This document shows positions 27,556 through 37,323 of a DNA stretch of 64,000 nucleotides, piece after piece. A model generated the notes under the pieces. It was given only the letters and a program-made list of their open reading frames with translations, made no database searches and was not told the origin of the DNA. How positions within the stretch are numbered: the stretch's first letter is position 1; every line of letters begins with the position of its first letter. A program made the translations under genes and the position numbers. Origin of the DNA: Rhodopirellula baltica (lineage in GTDB: Bacteria; Planctomycetota; Planctomycetia; Pirellulales; Pirellulaceae); the NCBI GenBank assembly GCA_002901265.1, contig PPHI01000008.1, positions 1 to 64,000 on the forward strand, read 5' to 3'.

Positions 27556-27810
27556 AGATTGAGACTCCGATTCGCGATCACTTGATATCTGAAAGCTCGT
27601 TTTTCAGAACTTTCTACGCCTCTAAATTAACACAGCCAACCCCCCGGCGGTCAAACACTCTAGACAAAACGGCTAAAACGCACCTGAAGCATCGTTTTGC
27701 AGTTTGCCGGACAGTTCGTTTTTTGCATCGCCAGGTGGCGATGGCCTTTGGCGACTCGTCACGTATAATCGGCGAAACGTCTGTTAGTGAAGCTCCGTTT
27801 CAGCATGGCA

Positions 27811-29421
27811 ATGACCGACTCCAACTCGGAATCTCAATTCGAAAATGTCATCGCCGATTATTTAGGTCGAGTCGATGCGGGTGAGGCTCCCGACCCGGCG
27901 GTCTATCTCGAGCAATTTCCCGAGCACAGCGACGAGCTGAAAAGCTTTTTTCGCAACCACCATTGGTTGGGTGATTCGCCGACGCCGCCGACCGCGTCGC
28001 TGTGTGGTCAAGAAATTGGGTCGTACAAAATCGAGGCGGAGATCGCCCGGGGTGGGATGGGAGTGGTTTATCGCGCCCACCAAAAAGGGCTCGACCGTTT
28101 GGTCGCGGTCAAGGTTATCAGCAACGGTGTGCTTGCCAGCGATGAAGAGCGCCGGCGGTTTCGAATCGAAGCGGAAGCCGCCGCAGGTCTGGATCACCCG
28201 GGGATTATTTCCATTTATGAAATCGGCAGCTGGAACGGTCATGAGTATTTCTCGATGCCGCTGGTCGATGGCCCAACCTTGCAGCGTTACGTCGACGAGC
28301 AATCATGGGATGACCCTACCGTTGCCGAAGTCGTCCGCGACATCGCGCGCGCCGTTGACTATGCACATCATGCCGGGATCGTGCATCGGGATTTGAAGCC
28401 CGACAATATTTTGCTGGGAACCGACAATCGGCCCCTGGTCGCCGACTTCGGTTTGGTGAAATGGCACCGGGAAGGAACGTTGCTGACGCGCACCGGTCAA
28501 GTTTTGGGGACGCCAAACTACATGAGCCCCGAGCAGGCTTCTGGCAAATCTGCCGCCGGCGCCGCATCCGATATCTACTCGCTTGGTGCGATGTTGTACG
28601 CCTTGCTGACCGGTGTCCCTCCACACGAAGGAACAAACGCTGCCGAAGTTCTGCGCAGCGTATTGCAAGATGAACCCAGCCCGCCACGCAGCTATCGTGC
28701 AGACATCTCCCGGGATTTGGAAAACATCTGTCTGAAAGCGATGCATCCGGACGTGGCCGCGAGGTACATGACGGCTGGCGAGTTGGCGAACGATTTGGAT
28801 TGCTTTCTCCGTGGCGAACCGATCACCGCATCCGGTAGCGGACTGATCGAACGAGTTGCCCGCGAGATTGGACGTGATCAACATCAAAACCATTTCCAAC
28901 AGTGGCACGGTGCGTTGATGCTGCTGGGGCTGATCGTGTTCTCGACACACTTGTTGATCTTTGTCCTGTTGCAAATGGAGTTCGACCCAAGGATCGCCTA
29001 CTGGCTTCCGCGACTGACCATGTTCGCATTGATCTTGGGAACGATCTATCGAGCCCGCGACGGATCGCTTAGCCCGCGCAGTATCGCCGAACGCCCTGTT
29101 TGGTCGATTTGGTTGGGGTACCTCAGTTCGCTTGCGGTGATCAATATCCTGCTGTTGATGGGCGGGATTAAACAGGAACACCTTTTCCCACTCGCTTCGG
29201 CACTTTCCGGTTTCGCTTTTGTAGCGATGAGCGGTCATATTTGGGGCGGTTCGGCATTGGCCGGCATCGCGTTCTTTGCCCTCGCACCGCTAATGGCAAC
29301 ACGGTTGATCGAGCCTTACGCGCCGGTGTTGTTCGGAACCGCCTATCTCGCATCGATTTTTGCGATCAGCCAGCACTATCGCAAAAGCGGTCAACGCAAA
29401 CGCGAAACCGCTGACGCATAG
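27811..29421 (+). CDS. Ser/Thr protein kinase with C-terminal membrane domain
   Basis: About 536 residues from the ATG at 27811 (other starts: ATG 27805, GTG 27787). Residues 1-65 are an acidic N-extension common to planctomycete kinases (LEQFPEHSDELKSFFRNHH). The PknB-type kinase domain follows: GGMGVVY P-loop at about 81-87, Lys101 in VAVK, H192-R-D-L-K-P-D-N catalytic loop, D212-F-G, and LGTPNYMSPEQASG activation segment. From about residue 355 the protein has several transmembrane helices (ALMLLGLIVFSTHLLIFVLL, LTMFALILGTIYR, WLGYLSSLAVINILLLMGG, SALAGIAFFALAPLMA) instead of an extracellular sensor domain. It diverges from the TPR gene cluster. Substrate unknown. Confidence 0.93.
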   Translation: MTDSNSESQFENVIADYLGRVDAGEAPDPAVYLEQFPEHSDELKSFFRNHHWLGDSPTPPTASLCGQEIGSYKIEAEIARGGMGVVYRAHQKGLDRLVAVKVISNGVLASDEERRRFRIEAEAAAGLDHPGIISIYEIGSWNGHEYFSMPLVDGPTLQRYVDEQSWDDPTVAEVVRDIARAVDYAHHAGIVHRDLKPDNILLGTDNRPLVADFGLVKWHREGTLLTRTGQVLGTPNYMSPEQASGKSAAGAASDIYSLGAMLYALLTGVPPHEGTNAAEVLRSVLQDEPSPPRSYRADISRDLENICLKAMHPDVAARYMTAGELANDLDCFLRGEPITASGSGLIERVAREIGRDQHQNHFQQWHGALMLLGLIVFSTHLLIFVLLQMEFDPRIAYWLPRLTMFALILGTIYRARDGSLSPRSIAERPVWSIWLGYLSSLAVINILLLMGGIKQEHLFPLASALSGFAFVAMSGHIWGGSALAGIAFFALAPLMATRLIEPYAPVLFGTAYLASIFAISQHYRKSGQRKRETADA

Positions 29422-29856
29422 CCACGTCCCCGTCACAGCGGGCCACAGAAATCGGCGAGCCGCCGCCGTGAAAATCGTCGCATTAAACACCCGCAATGAT
29501 GCGATGTGACTGATTAAGGCTGCTTTAACGGTCTTGCAGCGGCCTCTGTCGGCTCGTTGACCCCTGTGGGTAAGACGGTTCCCCTCGGTCGGTTTTCCGT
29601 TTTGTGAAAAGGGGCGTCGTAAAGCAGGCCCTCTTGCCGCTATCCTGTAGGACTTCGTCAGGGTCGACCTAGTCCTTATTTCCGGAACTTTAATTGTGCC
29701 GATGTACTCTGCTAATTGAGCGGATGGTGTTCTCGGCCACCGGAGAGTCCGATTCCGTTCGAAGGTCGACCGTTCTAAACGTCGGTCCCCCGGACGGACA
29801 GGGATCACAGATAACGCAGGATGTGATGTGCCCGATCGGCGTTTTATCCCATCGCG
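29422..29856. other. Gene-free gap between kinase and FAAL fusion gene
   Basis: 435 bases without a supportable gene. I see a short run of pairable bases just after the kinase stop (CCCG/CGGG) but no clear terminator, and no recognisable promoter motif. The region should contain the promoter of the large fusion gene. Confidence 0.5.
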
Positions 29857-32800
29857 TTGGTTAGCTTCGTGGATTTCCAGCAATACTACGGTAACGAGAT
29901 TCCCCCCACCGACCACTATGTCTCAATCCTTGAGCATTGGGCCGGTTTGAGACCTGATTCGATCGCTTTCATGTTTACGGACGTGGAAGAGATCGAACTG
30001 CCGATGACCTATGGACAGCTTTGGAAAGAGGTGCGGGCGCTTGCCGGTTACCTGCAAAGTCGCTGTCGTATTCGTCCCGGCGATCGAGTTCTCTTGTTAT
30101 ATCCGCCTGGACTGGACTTCATCGTCGGGTTCTTTGCTTGTCATGCGGCCGGTGCTGTCGCCGTGCCTGCATTCCCGCCGCGTAAAAACCGCAAGGCTTC
30201 GCGGATCCGATCGATCGTCGTCGACGCGGGAGCCAAGTGGGCGCTCACCACCAACCAGCAAGCCGAACAGCTTGGCGGCGAAGTGCGCCATGGGGATTTG
30301 ATGGGCGTCCAGATTTTGGGCACCGATGATCCCGAATGTCGAAACCTTGATGCCTATCGTCGCCCTTCGATCGACGGCGATACCTTGGCAGTGATGCAGT
30401 ACACGTCCGGTTCGACCGGTTCGCCAAAAGGCGTCATGCTGACCCAGCGTAACTTGGTCGCCAACGCCCAGTTGATTTTTCACGCCTTCGAACCACGCGC
30501 CAAGTCCGTCGGGATTTCCTGGTTGCCAACCTACCATGACATGGGTTTGGTCGGCGGGATCCTGGTTCCGGTGTTTATCGGCTGCGAAAACGTCTTGATG
30601 AGCCCGATGACGTTCTTGCAGCGTCCAACGCGATGGTTGCGAGCGATTTCGAAGTACGGCGGGACGATCACTGGTGGGCCTAACTTTGCCTACCAGCTTT
30701 GCGTCGACAAGATTTCTGAAAGCGAAATCGAAGGGCTGGACCTCAGCTCTTTGCAGATCGCATTCAATGGCGCCGAGCCGATTCGCGCAGCAACACTCGA
30801 TGCATTTCGTCGCAAGTTCGAACCGTATGGTTTTAACCCTTCGGCTAGTCTTCCCTGCTATGGGATGGCCGAAACCACATTGATTGTGACCGGCGGCCCG
30901 AGTGATCCGCGCCCGATCATCAAGTCTTTCGATCGTACCGAATTAGACAGCAAGCGTGTCGTCCCTGTTGAAGACGACGATGCCACGGCAAGAAAGCTTG
31001 TCGGTTGCGGGGCCGTGCTGCCATCGGAAACCGTTCTGATCGTCGATCCGGATACGCGTGAAGAATTGCCCGCCGATTCGATTGGCGAAATCTGGGTCAG
31101 CAGTCCTTCTGTTGGAGCCGGTTACTACGGCCGCAAAGAAGCAACCGAACGGACATTCAAAGCCAAGACTGCCGGCGGCGACGGACCGTACCTGCGAACT
31201 GGTGACCTGGGATTCCTTTTCGATGGCCAGTTGTATGTCTCCGGTCGTCTAAAAGACATGATCGTCGTTCGCGGTGTGAACCGGTACCCGCAAGACATCG
31301 AAGAAACAGTCGAGCGTGCGTCGGATGTCGTGCAAGCCGGCGCGGTGGCTGCCTTTGCGATGGACCAAGACAATCGCGAGCAGCTCGCAATTGTCGCTGA
31401 AGTTGCTCGGTTACGCGACGTCGATTGGGACTCGCAAATTCAAGCGATCCGTCGCGCCGTGACCGACGAGCACGAACTTCCGCCGGATGCTGTCTATCTG
31501 GTTCGAAACAGTAGCGTTCCTAAAACTAGCAGTGGCAAAATCCAGCGACATGCTTGTCTGCACGCCGTCCGTGACAACGAATTGAAGTTGATTGCGAAAT
31601 GGGTTCGCTGGGAGGAATCGGGAACGGGCTCGGTCGTGGCAAGTGACGCCCGGCCAATGATCCAAGCCGCAACTTCGGCTTCGGCGTCCCTGACCGATGC
31701 CGACGTTAATCCGTTGATCGTGCAAGCGATTCAATACCATGTGCGCTCGGTCGCGGGTGAACGTGCCAAGCAGCTTTCGTTGAACACGAACATCGTGTTG
31801 GACCTGGGACTGGATAGTCTTGAGCGTCTTGAAATTGCACGGAATTTGGAACGGACGTTCGGTGGCCGTTTCCCTGAACAAGTTCTCGACGAAATCGAAA
31901 CGATCGGCGAAACAGCAATCGCGATCAGTCGCTATCTGCCTGCTGGTGCCGACGCGCGAGCCGAAGCAATGTTAACCGGCAATGCGAACGGTTCGGTCGC
32001 CGCGAAGCGGCCCGCAACCAGCGGCGAAGCTTCTACAGCACTGGCCCAGGAACGCGCTGCTGTCGAACCGGAAGATCAAGTGGAGCAATTCGCTGAGTAT
32101 CGTCGTTTGAAGGCGACGATGGAGCAGATGCGAATGACCGGCGTTCCCAACCCGTTCTTTACCGTTCACGACGGGATTGCGGCAGATACTACCGTCGTCG
32201 GCGGCAAGAAACTGATCAGTTTCGCGACCTACAACTACTTGGGCATGAGCGGGCATCCCGTCGTTTCGGAAGCCGCCGCGGATGCGGTTAAGAAATACGG
32301 GACCAGTGTTTCGGCAAGCCGATTGGTCTCCGGTGAAAAACCGATTCACCGTCAGCTGGAAGAGACACTCGCCAAGTTCATTGGGGTCGATGATTCCATC
32401 TTGATGGTTGGTGGCCACGCCACAAACGAAACCACCATCGGCCACTTGGTTGGCGAAGGCGATCTAATCCTGCACGATGCACTCTCGCACAATAGTATCG
32501 TGCAAGGCGCACTGCTTTCCGGAGCACGCCGCCGACCGTTCCCACACAACGACTTTGCTGCCCTTGATCGGACCTTGCAAGAGTTGCGGTCTCAGTACCG
32601 ACGCGTGCTGATTGTGATTGAAGGCGTTTACAGCATGGACGGTGACTTCAGCAACTTGCCGGAGTTCATCAAGGTCAAGAAAAAACATCGCGCGATGTTG
32701 ATGGTCGACGAGGCGCACAGCCTTGGCACGATGGGCAAGACCGGGCACGGCATGGCTGAGTTCTGGGACTGCGATGCGCGCGATGTCGATATTTGGATGG

Positions 32801-33297
32801 GCACGCTTTCAAAGTCCGCCGCATCCTGTGGCGGTTACATTGCCGGAAGTGCCGCGTTGGTCGAGTACCTGCGTTACACCGCACCAGGGTTCGTCTTTAG
32901 TGTTGGTATGCCTCCCGCCCAGGTTGCCGCCGCACTCTCGGCGTTGCAGTTGGTCGAGAAGGAGCCGGAGCGAGTCGAGCGACTGCGGCAAAACAGCGAG
33001 CTATTCCTGAAGCTTTGCAAAGAAGCAGGGCTAGATACTGGCGTCAGCGAGCAGACACCGGTTGTTCCCGTCATCACCGGCAATTCGCTGGTCGCCCTTC
33101 GGCTAAGTAACCGTCTCAAGGGTGATGGGATCAACGTGCAGCCGATTTTGTATCCGGCGGTGGAAGAATCCGCGGCGCGGCTGCGGTACTTTATTACCAG
33201 CGAGCACAGCGAAGATCAGATTCGTACGACAGTTGAAAGAACCGCGAGTCACCTTGCCGACTTAGGCTTCGCGCTCCAAGCAACACGGGCCACTTAA
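29857..33297 (+). CDS. Fatty-acyl-AMP ligase - ACP - alpha-oxoamine synthase fusion
   Basis: A 1146-residue three-module protein. Residues about 15-600 are a fatty-acyl-AMP ligase: A-motif YTSGSTGSPKG near 182-192, SWLPTYHDMGLVGGIL, and YLRTGDLGFLFDGQLYVSGR with KDMIVVRGVNRYPQDIEET. Residues about 625-695 are an acyl carrier protein; Ser654 in LDLGLDSLERLEI is the phosphopantetheine site. Residues about 740-1140 are a PLP-dependent alpha-oxoamine synthase (AONS/SPT family): FATYNYLGMSGHP, HDALSHNSIVQGA, VDEAHSLGTMGKTGHG, and Lys986 in GTLSKSAASCGGYI. The protein should activate a fatty acid, load it on its own ACP and condense it with an amino acid, giving an acylated alpha-aminoketone. Start uncertain: TTG 29857 or GTG 29869; no ATG fits. 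Confidence 0.92.
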   Translation: MVSFVDFQQYYGNEIPPTDHYVSILEHWAGLRPDSIAFMFTDVEEIELPMTYGQLWKEVRALAGYLQSRCRIRPGDRVLLLYPPGLDFIVGFFACHAAGAVAVPAFPPRKNRKASRIRSIVVDAGAKWALTTNQQAEQLGGEVRHGDLMGVQILGTDDPECRNLDAYRRPSIDGDTLAVMQYTSGSTGSPKGVMLTQRNLVANAQLIFHAFEPRAKSVGISWLPTYHDMGLVGGILVPVFIGCENVLMSPMTFLQRPTRWLRAISKYGGTITGGPNFAYQLCVDKISESEIEGLDLSSLQIAFNGAEPIRAATLDAFRRKFEPYGFNPSASLPCYGMAETTLIVTGGPSDPRPIIKSFDRTELDSKRVVPVEDDDATARKLVGCGAVLPSETVLIVDPDTREELPADSIGEIWVSSPSVGAGYYGRKEATERTFKAKTAGGDGPYLRTGDLGFLFDGQLYVSGRLKDMIVVRGVNRYPQDIEETVERASDVVQAGAVAAFAMDQDNREQLAIVAEVARLRDVDWDSQIQAIRRAVTDEHELPPDAVYLVRNSSVPKTSSGKIQRHACLHAVRDNELKLIAKWVRWEESGTGSVVASDARPMIQAATSASASLTDADVNPLIVQAIQYHVRSVAGERAKQLSLNTNIVLDLGLDSLERLEIARNLERTFGGRFPEQVLDEIETIGETAIAISRYLPAGADARAEAMLTGNANGSVAAKRPATSGEASTALAQERAAVEPEDQVEQFAEYRRLKATMEQMRMTGVPNPFFTVHDGIAADTTVVGGKKLISFATYNYLGMSGHPVVSEAAADAVKKYGTSVSASRLVSGEKPIHRQLEETLAKFIGVDDSILMVGGHATNETTIGHLVGEGDLILHDALSHNSIVQGALLSGARRRPFPHNDFAALDRTLQELRSQYRRVLIVIEGVYSMDGDFSNLPEFIKVKKKHRAMLMVDEAHSLGTMGKTGHGMAEFWDCDARDVDIWMGTLSKSAASCGGYIAGSAALVEYLRYTAPGFVFSVGMPPAQVAAALSALQLVEKEPERVERLRQNSELFLKLCKEAGLDTGVSEQTPVVPVITGNSLVALRLSNRLKGDGINVQPILYPAVEESAARLRYFITSEHSEDQIRTTVERTASHLADLGFALQATRAT

Positions 33298-33614
33298 TCC
33301 GCTTAGAACCCTCCGCATTGCCATTCCGATCAAAACGGACTGCAACTCTCTGAGTGAGTGCATGCGGATGGCGATGCTTGGGTTTCATGGGCCTGTACAG
33401 CATTTTCACACTGGCAGCACTTATCGTTGCTGCGACGTGGGGGGACTGCCGTGAATGTAGCGTTCGCAGTTCATCGTTTCCGCCATTCAAACGGTTCGAT
33501 AGGAACAGGTGGAAACTCAACCAACCAAGCCTGAAACAAAGTCGCCGAGTGGAGATTTTTGAAGTGGTTAGTCGATCGCCGTTACGCCTTCTGTTCTGCC
33601 AAATTTGAACTTCA
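33298..33614. other. Gap with one doubtful short ORF
   Basis: 317 bases after the fusion gene. An ORF from a GTG at 33354 (or ATG 33387) to 33608 would encode a short peptide with one hydrophobic stretch (IFTLAALIVAATW), but the rest looks random and there is no Shine-Dalgarno. I do not call it a gene. Confidence 0.4.
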
Positions 33615-34046
33615 ATGCTCCATCGCACGCTAGTCTTTTGCCTGCCACTCGTTGTGGCGATGCTTGTCGGATGCGGAGGGAACGTTGCGTCTGATGTAGC
33701 CATTGGAGATTTCGCGTTTCGCAAGCTGCCTGGCGACGCCTCGGAAATTCATTTCGCCCTCCATCCGGGAATCCGGAACCCAAACTCCTATTTTGAATTC
33801 ACAACATCAGAAACGGAGTTCCTCGCATGGGCCGCCCAACAACCCAACGTCGAGCGTGTAGAGAAAACACAGTTCATTGTCTACCGCTACGCAGACTATC
33901 CTGGCGCGACTGATGATCGTGAGTCACTTGTCGTGGACGATGGCTATCTGTTTGAATGGTACAATCCAACTGACGGCGACCAAGGCGAGTGCATTGCGTA
34001 TGACAAAGCAAAGGGACGCGCCTACTACTGGTCGCACACTTTCTGA
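33615..34046 (+). CDS. Small putative lipoprotein
   Basis: A 143-residue protein with a lipoprotein signal peptide: basic start (MLHRT), hydrophobic core LVFCLPLVVAML and lipobox LVGC with Cys at about 20. The mature part has mixed strands and helices with aromatic residues (EIHFALHPGIRNPNSYFEFT, EFLAWAAQQPNVERVEKTQF, YLFEWYNPTDGDQGECIAYD). I recognise no family. It may be an outer-membrane-facing orphan; neighbours are also orphans. Confidence 0.7.
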   Translation: MLHRTLVFCLPLVVAMLVGCGGNVASDVAIGDFAFRKLPGDASEIHFALHPGIRNPNSYFEFTTSETEFLAWAAQQPNVERVEKTQFIVYRYADYPGATDDRESLVVDDGYLFEWYNPTDGDQGECIAYDKAKGRAYYWSHTF

Positions 34047-34374
34047 CATGCGATAAGATTGGCAACGTGTCGTAGCAGAAATCTGACGATTGGAAGCTGA
34101 AGGCAATAACAGGATTTACCTTCAATTCATCGAAACCAGGAAGTGAATTCGTTTGACTACGCAATGCGGTTCAATGGCGTAACATTGAATCCCGTGATCA
34201 ACTTGGACGCCTCGATCACTACTCCAGAACCATCACCGCTTCGAGAAGACAATGATTTCTCGTGTCGGTTCATGGAGCACCCAGACGACACCGAGGAACC
34301 CGGTGTTGCCTACCGCGGTCCACTGGCGCAAGGTGACGCTTTGTGGGCGAAACAGACAATAGCCCAGCTAACCG

Positions 34375-35298
34375 ATGAAGCTCACTGCAAAAGTCAATCG
34401 TATCGTCAATGAGCATTTGGACGGTGAGATTTCTGGTGGTTGGCGGAGCGTCTGGAAAGTTTTAGCGGAGGAGATCGAGCGAGTCACCGCACAAGATGAC
34501 GATACGCTCAAGCTTGTACGGCAAAACCGGCTTCACGAAGCTCTCTCTGACGACCAGTGGTTGGTCGCAAAGTTTTCAATGTGTAGCCCGCTCGACCCGT
34601 TGAACGCGATTTCCGACGGAATCTGTCGACGCCTATGGAAAGATTCCAATGTCGAACTTGCGTTACGTCTTTCATTCTCGGCTCGCCATCACTGGGTCGC
34701 ATCGCATTTTGCGGGTGCGTTAGACGAACTTTGGCGTCCAATGTTGATGGCGCTTGCCGCTCACGACCATTTGGCATTGAATCGGCTCATCGAGTTGTGG
34801 CAACGGAGTAACGAGAAACCAAGCTCCCGCTCTTACGCTCAGATTTGCGATGCTTTACAGGCGATCGTCACTGGTGATCGAGATTTGCTGTGTCAAACCG
34901 TAGGCACTTTTGCGAAGGGAAACCGACCAGCCTACGTCAGTTCCGTTCGTGAAGTCATTTGTTCGATTGCCAATCGGGATGCTGGCAGGTTCGCGGAGGG
35001 AATGAATCGCATGCTGCGAAGTTATCGGTCATACATGTTTGGCGACGACGTGATGGGCCTCATCGACCCGCATGCGGTTGGGCTCTACGAACTGGCTCAC
35101 AAACGAATCCCAGAGGTGACCGCATCTTTCGATGTGCAACAAAAACTTCCGTGGGACCGAGAATACTTCCAATGGTTACAGAACTGCGACGACATCCAAG
35201 ATTGTTTTGAACCGTTTGACGCACCTGATTGGATGCGGCACTCAATTTTCGAGATGGACGGTCTTGAATGGGCCTTGTCAGTTCGGGCGAAACGTTAA
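34375..35298 (+). CDS. Hypothetical helical protein, possibly immunity-protein-like
   Basis: A 307-residue soluble, mainly alpha-helical protein (WRSVWKVLAEEIERVTAQDD, VELALRLSFSARHHWVASHF, LNRLIELWQRSNEKPSSRSY, MNRMLRSYRSYMFGDDVMGL, VGLYELAHKRIPEVTASFDV). No signal peptide or membrane helix. The pattern of a central helical core ending in a VGLYELAHKR-like segment recalls Imm49-type immunity proteins, but this is a weak impression and no toxin gene is nearby. The ATG at 34375 is the only sensible start. A second ORF (34143-34412) overlaps its start and was not accepted. Confidence 0.65.
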   Translation: MKLTAKVNRIVNEHLDGEISGGWRSVWKVLAEEIERVTAQDDDTLKLVRQNRLHEALSDDQWLVAKFSMCSPLDPLNAISDGICRRLWKDSNVELALRLSFSARHHWVASHFAGALDELWRPMLMALAAHDHLALNRLIELWQRSNEKPSSRSYAQICDALQAIVTGDRDLLCQTVGTFAKGNRPAYVSSVREVICSIANRDAGRFAEGMNRMLRSYRSYMFGDDVMGLIDPHAVGLYELAHKRIPEVTASFDVQQKLPWDREYFQWLQNCDDIQDCFEPFDAPDWMRHSIFEMDGLEWALSVRAKR

Positions 35299-35872
35299 CT
35301 GACACAGATCCGGCAAATCGCTTTGCCGTGCACGCGGGGTATTCGATTCCGCGGTTTGCCAACCGTGAGCGTTTCCAGGCGGAAATACAAGTTGCGGTCT
35401 AGGCATTAGCCGATTTCTTCTACCCAGTTCCTTGCCTACGTCAACACACCGAAAATCGGTTACAGCCTAGACTCCATCGAAAACCCAGACGTGATCGTGC
35501 GGGCTGGCAAGATATGTTTAGTCTATTTCGCTGCCGATACGGGGTGTTGGAATTGTTGCAGACTCAATGTTTGAGCGTGCAAGAGTTGTTCTGTTGTTTC
35601 CAGCCAGACCGGTCGACGCCCTTACTGCTAGTTCCTCCAGCCCGCTGGTACGGAGTTGGGAAATCAAGTCTGGCGTGCAGGGGAAATGCTTGAAGTGAAT
35701 GTTGTGCTGAAAGATTTGCTACCGTAGACGCCTGCTGGTTTCAAAATTTGGACCGCCCAAAAGTCGCCCATTTCTTGGCAAATAATCGGGAAGAACGCCA
35801 CCTAAGAGAAGTGAAAGACGACAATGAGGAACCAATCAACTGTTACTTCACCACCTATCAATCGGATTGCCA
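35299..35872. other. Gene-free gap in the accessory stretch
   Basis: 574 bases with no acceptable ORF. A perfect 7-bp hairpin (CGGCAAA-TCGC-TTTGCCG, 35311-35328) lies just after the preceding stop codon but lacks a T-run, so it is only terminator-like. The rest looks like decayed or non-coding sequence. Confidence 0.5.
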
Positions 35873-36250
35873 ATGAATCATAGACGCAATCTTGTAGCGG
35901 GCATTGCTTGCACCGTATCTCTCGCATTCGCTGCGTTTTCCTTTGCGGCAGATAGTGAAGAATCTCTCCACCTGAAGAATCACTTTGAGGGGAAGGTGGT
36001 GTTTGTTTCGAGTGCTAACGTTCCCACGAAAACGATTGTTAATCCTCGTGTCTTTGCGTTCATGGGGCGGCTCACACTCACTGGAGATGAAATCATCATC
36101 ACCGGAAGCGACGGAAATGGCAAGGCTACTTATGTCGAAACTGGAGCAACGGTCTATGTTGCCTGGGATGATGCAACGCTATGTACCGCGAAAGACGCAA
36201 CCTATTTCACCGACTCTGGTGATGCGACTCCGAGTCAATCGGCCAAGTAG
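35873..36250 (+). CDS. Small secreted hypothetical protein
   Basis: A 125-residue protein with a signal peptide (RRNLVAGIACTVSLAFAAFS, cleavage near FAADS). The mature part is beta-rich (GKVVFVSSANVPTKTIV, AFMGRLTLTGDEIIITGSDG, GATVYVAWDDATLCTAKD). The frame also opens at a TTG at 35867, but the ATG at 35873 is preferred. No family recognised. Confidence 0.7.
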   Translation: MNHRRNLVAGIACTVSLAFAAFSFAADSEESLHLKNHFEGKVVFVSSANVPTKTIVNPRVFAFMGRLTLTGDEIIITGSDGNGKATYVETGATVYVAWDDATLCTAKDATYFTDSGDATPSQSAK

Positions 36251-36422
36251 TTTCGCAGACGGTTGTTTCTTTAAATGGACTTTTCCCAATATCGCTTTCT
36301 ACGCCGCGAAAGTAACGGTGTAGAACGCTACTTTCGGCGGAGTGAAATGCGACACTCGCAAGTCGACACATTCGTTTGGATGCTTGCGGGGATGTTAAAC
36401 GTCTTTCTGGTGTCGGGCCACA

Positions 36423-37121
36423 ATGCACGACGTGACCGTGCAATCCGTGCTTCCGTCAAGAGATCGCAATCCTATTTGGGGTTTCGGCCGAGCATACGAA
36501 CTCGTGAGTTTGCAATTGGATTTTCAAGACCAGTACCCGCGTGAAATCGAATTCGAGATCGACCGAATGAAGCTGCTTGGTTATTTGTCTGACCAGGCAA
36601 AGCTTGGATGTTTCGGCATCGTATTTCCGTTCGCCATCTTGATCGCATTTGCGTTTTACAGGGAGGCGATGGCGCCCTTCCACAAGAACGATGATATCTG
36701 GTTTTGGTTTGGCTGGTTCAGTCTTTACATGCTCGGCGGCCTAGCAGCTTGCGGCGTACTTGGTTCCGTTTTGTACGTTTCATATTTTCGACGGTCAGCG
36801 AGATTGAAGGCGAACAATCTGCGTTTGATGGTTGATGGCTGTTACCTACGACTTGTTTCCGGCGGATTCGTCGTCATTGACCAGCGTTTCCATTTTCGCG
36901 AGGTCTCTTCTTACGCCACGGTTCAGGGACCACTCCTGCGACGTCATAAGTTGAAAACACTTTGTTTTCGCATCGATAGGCGAATGAATTCGCCTGCTCT
37001 CTTGGTAACCGGTTTGGCCGACGCTGACGAAGTTCGTGACGTTCTCTGTGAGATTGACGCAGCTCGCGAATGGGCCGGTTCGTCCAGTCCTGGGCATAGC
37101 CGAAGTCCTTCCAACGGTTAG
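36423..37121 (+). CDS. Membrane protein, possibly bacterial PH-domain type
   Basis: A 232-residue protein with two transmembrane segments (GCFGIVFPFAILIAFAFY at about 62-80 and WFSLYMLGGLAACGVLGSVL at about 98-118) followed by a strand-rich C-terminal domain (LRLMVDGCYLRLVSGGFVVI, FREVSSYATVQGPL, LKTLCFRIDRR). This layout resembles YdbS-like bPH proteins, though the match is weak. The start at 36423 is not supported by a good Shine-Dalgarno; an internal start is possible. Confidence 0.6.
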   Translation: MHDVTVQSVLPSRDRNPIWGFGRAYELVSLQLDFQDQYPREIEFEIDRMKLLGYLSDQAKLGCFGIVFPFAILIAFAFYREAMAPFHKNDDIWFWFGWFSLYMLGGLAACGVLGSVLYVSYFRRSARLKANNLRLMVDGCYLRLVSGGFVVIDQRFHFREVSSYATVQGPLLRRHKLKTLCFRIDRRMNSPALLVTGLADADEVRDVLCEIDAAREWAGSSSPGHSRSPSNG

Positions 37122-37323
37122 CCGATGGACGAGCGGCGTCAAGCTCATTGCTCGACGCATCGCTGAATTGCCCTGCGTCTGCCCCATATCGCACTGCTTC
37201 TTGCACCGGTGCTCTCGATCGCAGAGAATCCAATTGATCCTACGGTTGCGTAAGAGTTTGCAATCGGTTCGCCGCATGACACCGTAGATGAAATCAATCT
37301 TTGCGTTCCCTGAAAGAAACTCA

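Noticed and set aside
28303-29238. Long ORF antisense to the Ser/Thr kinase
   Set aside because: Mirror of a clear kinase gene; the antisense frame is open because of codon bias and its product has no family features.
34143-34412. 89-residue ORF overlapping the start of the gene at 34375
   Set aside because: GTG start with no proper Shine-Dalgarno spacing, no recognisable protein features, and it overlaps a better gene.
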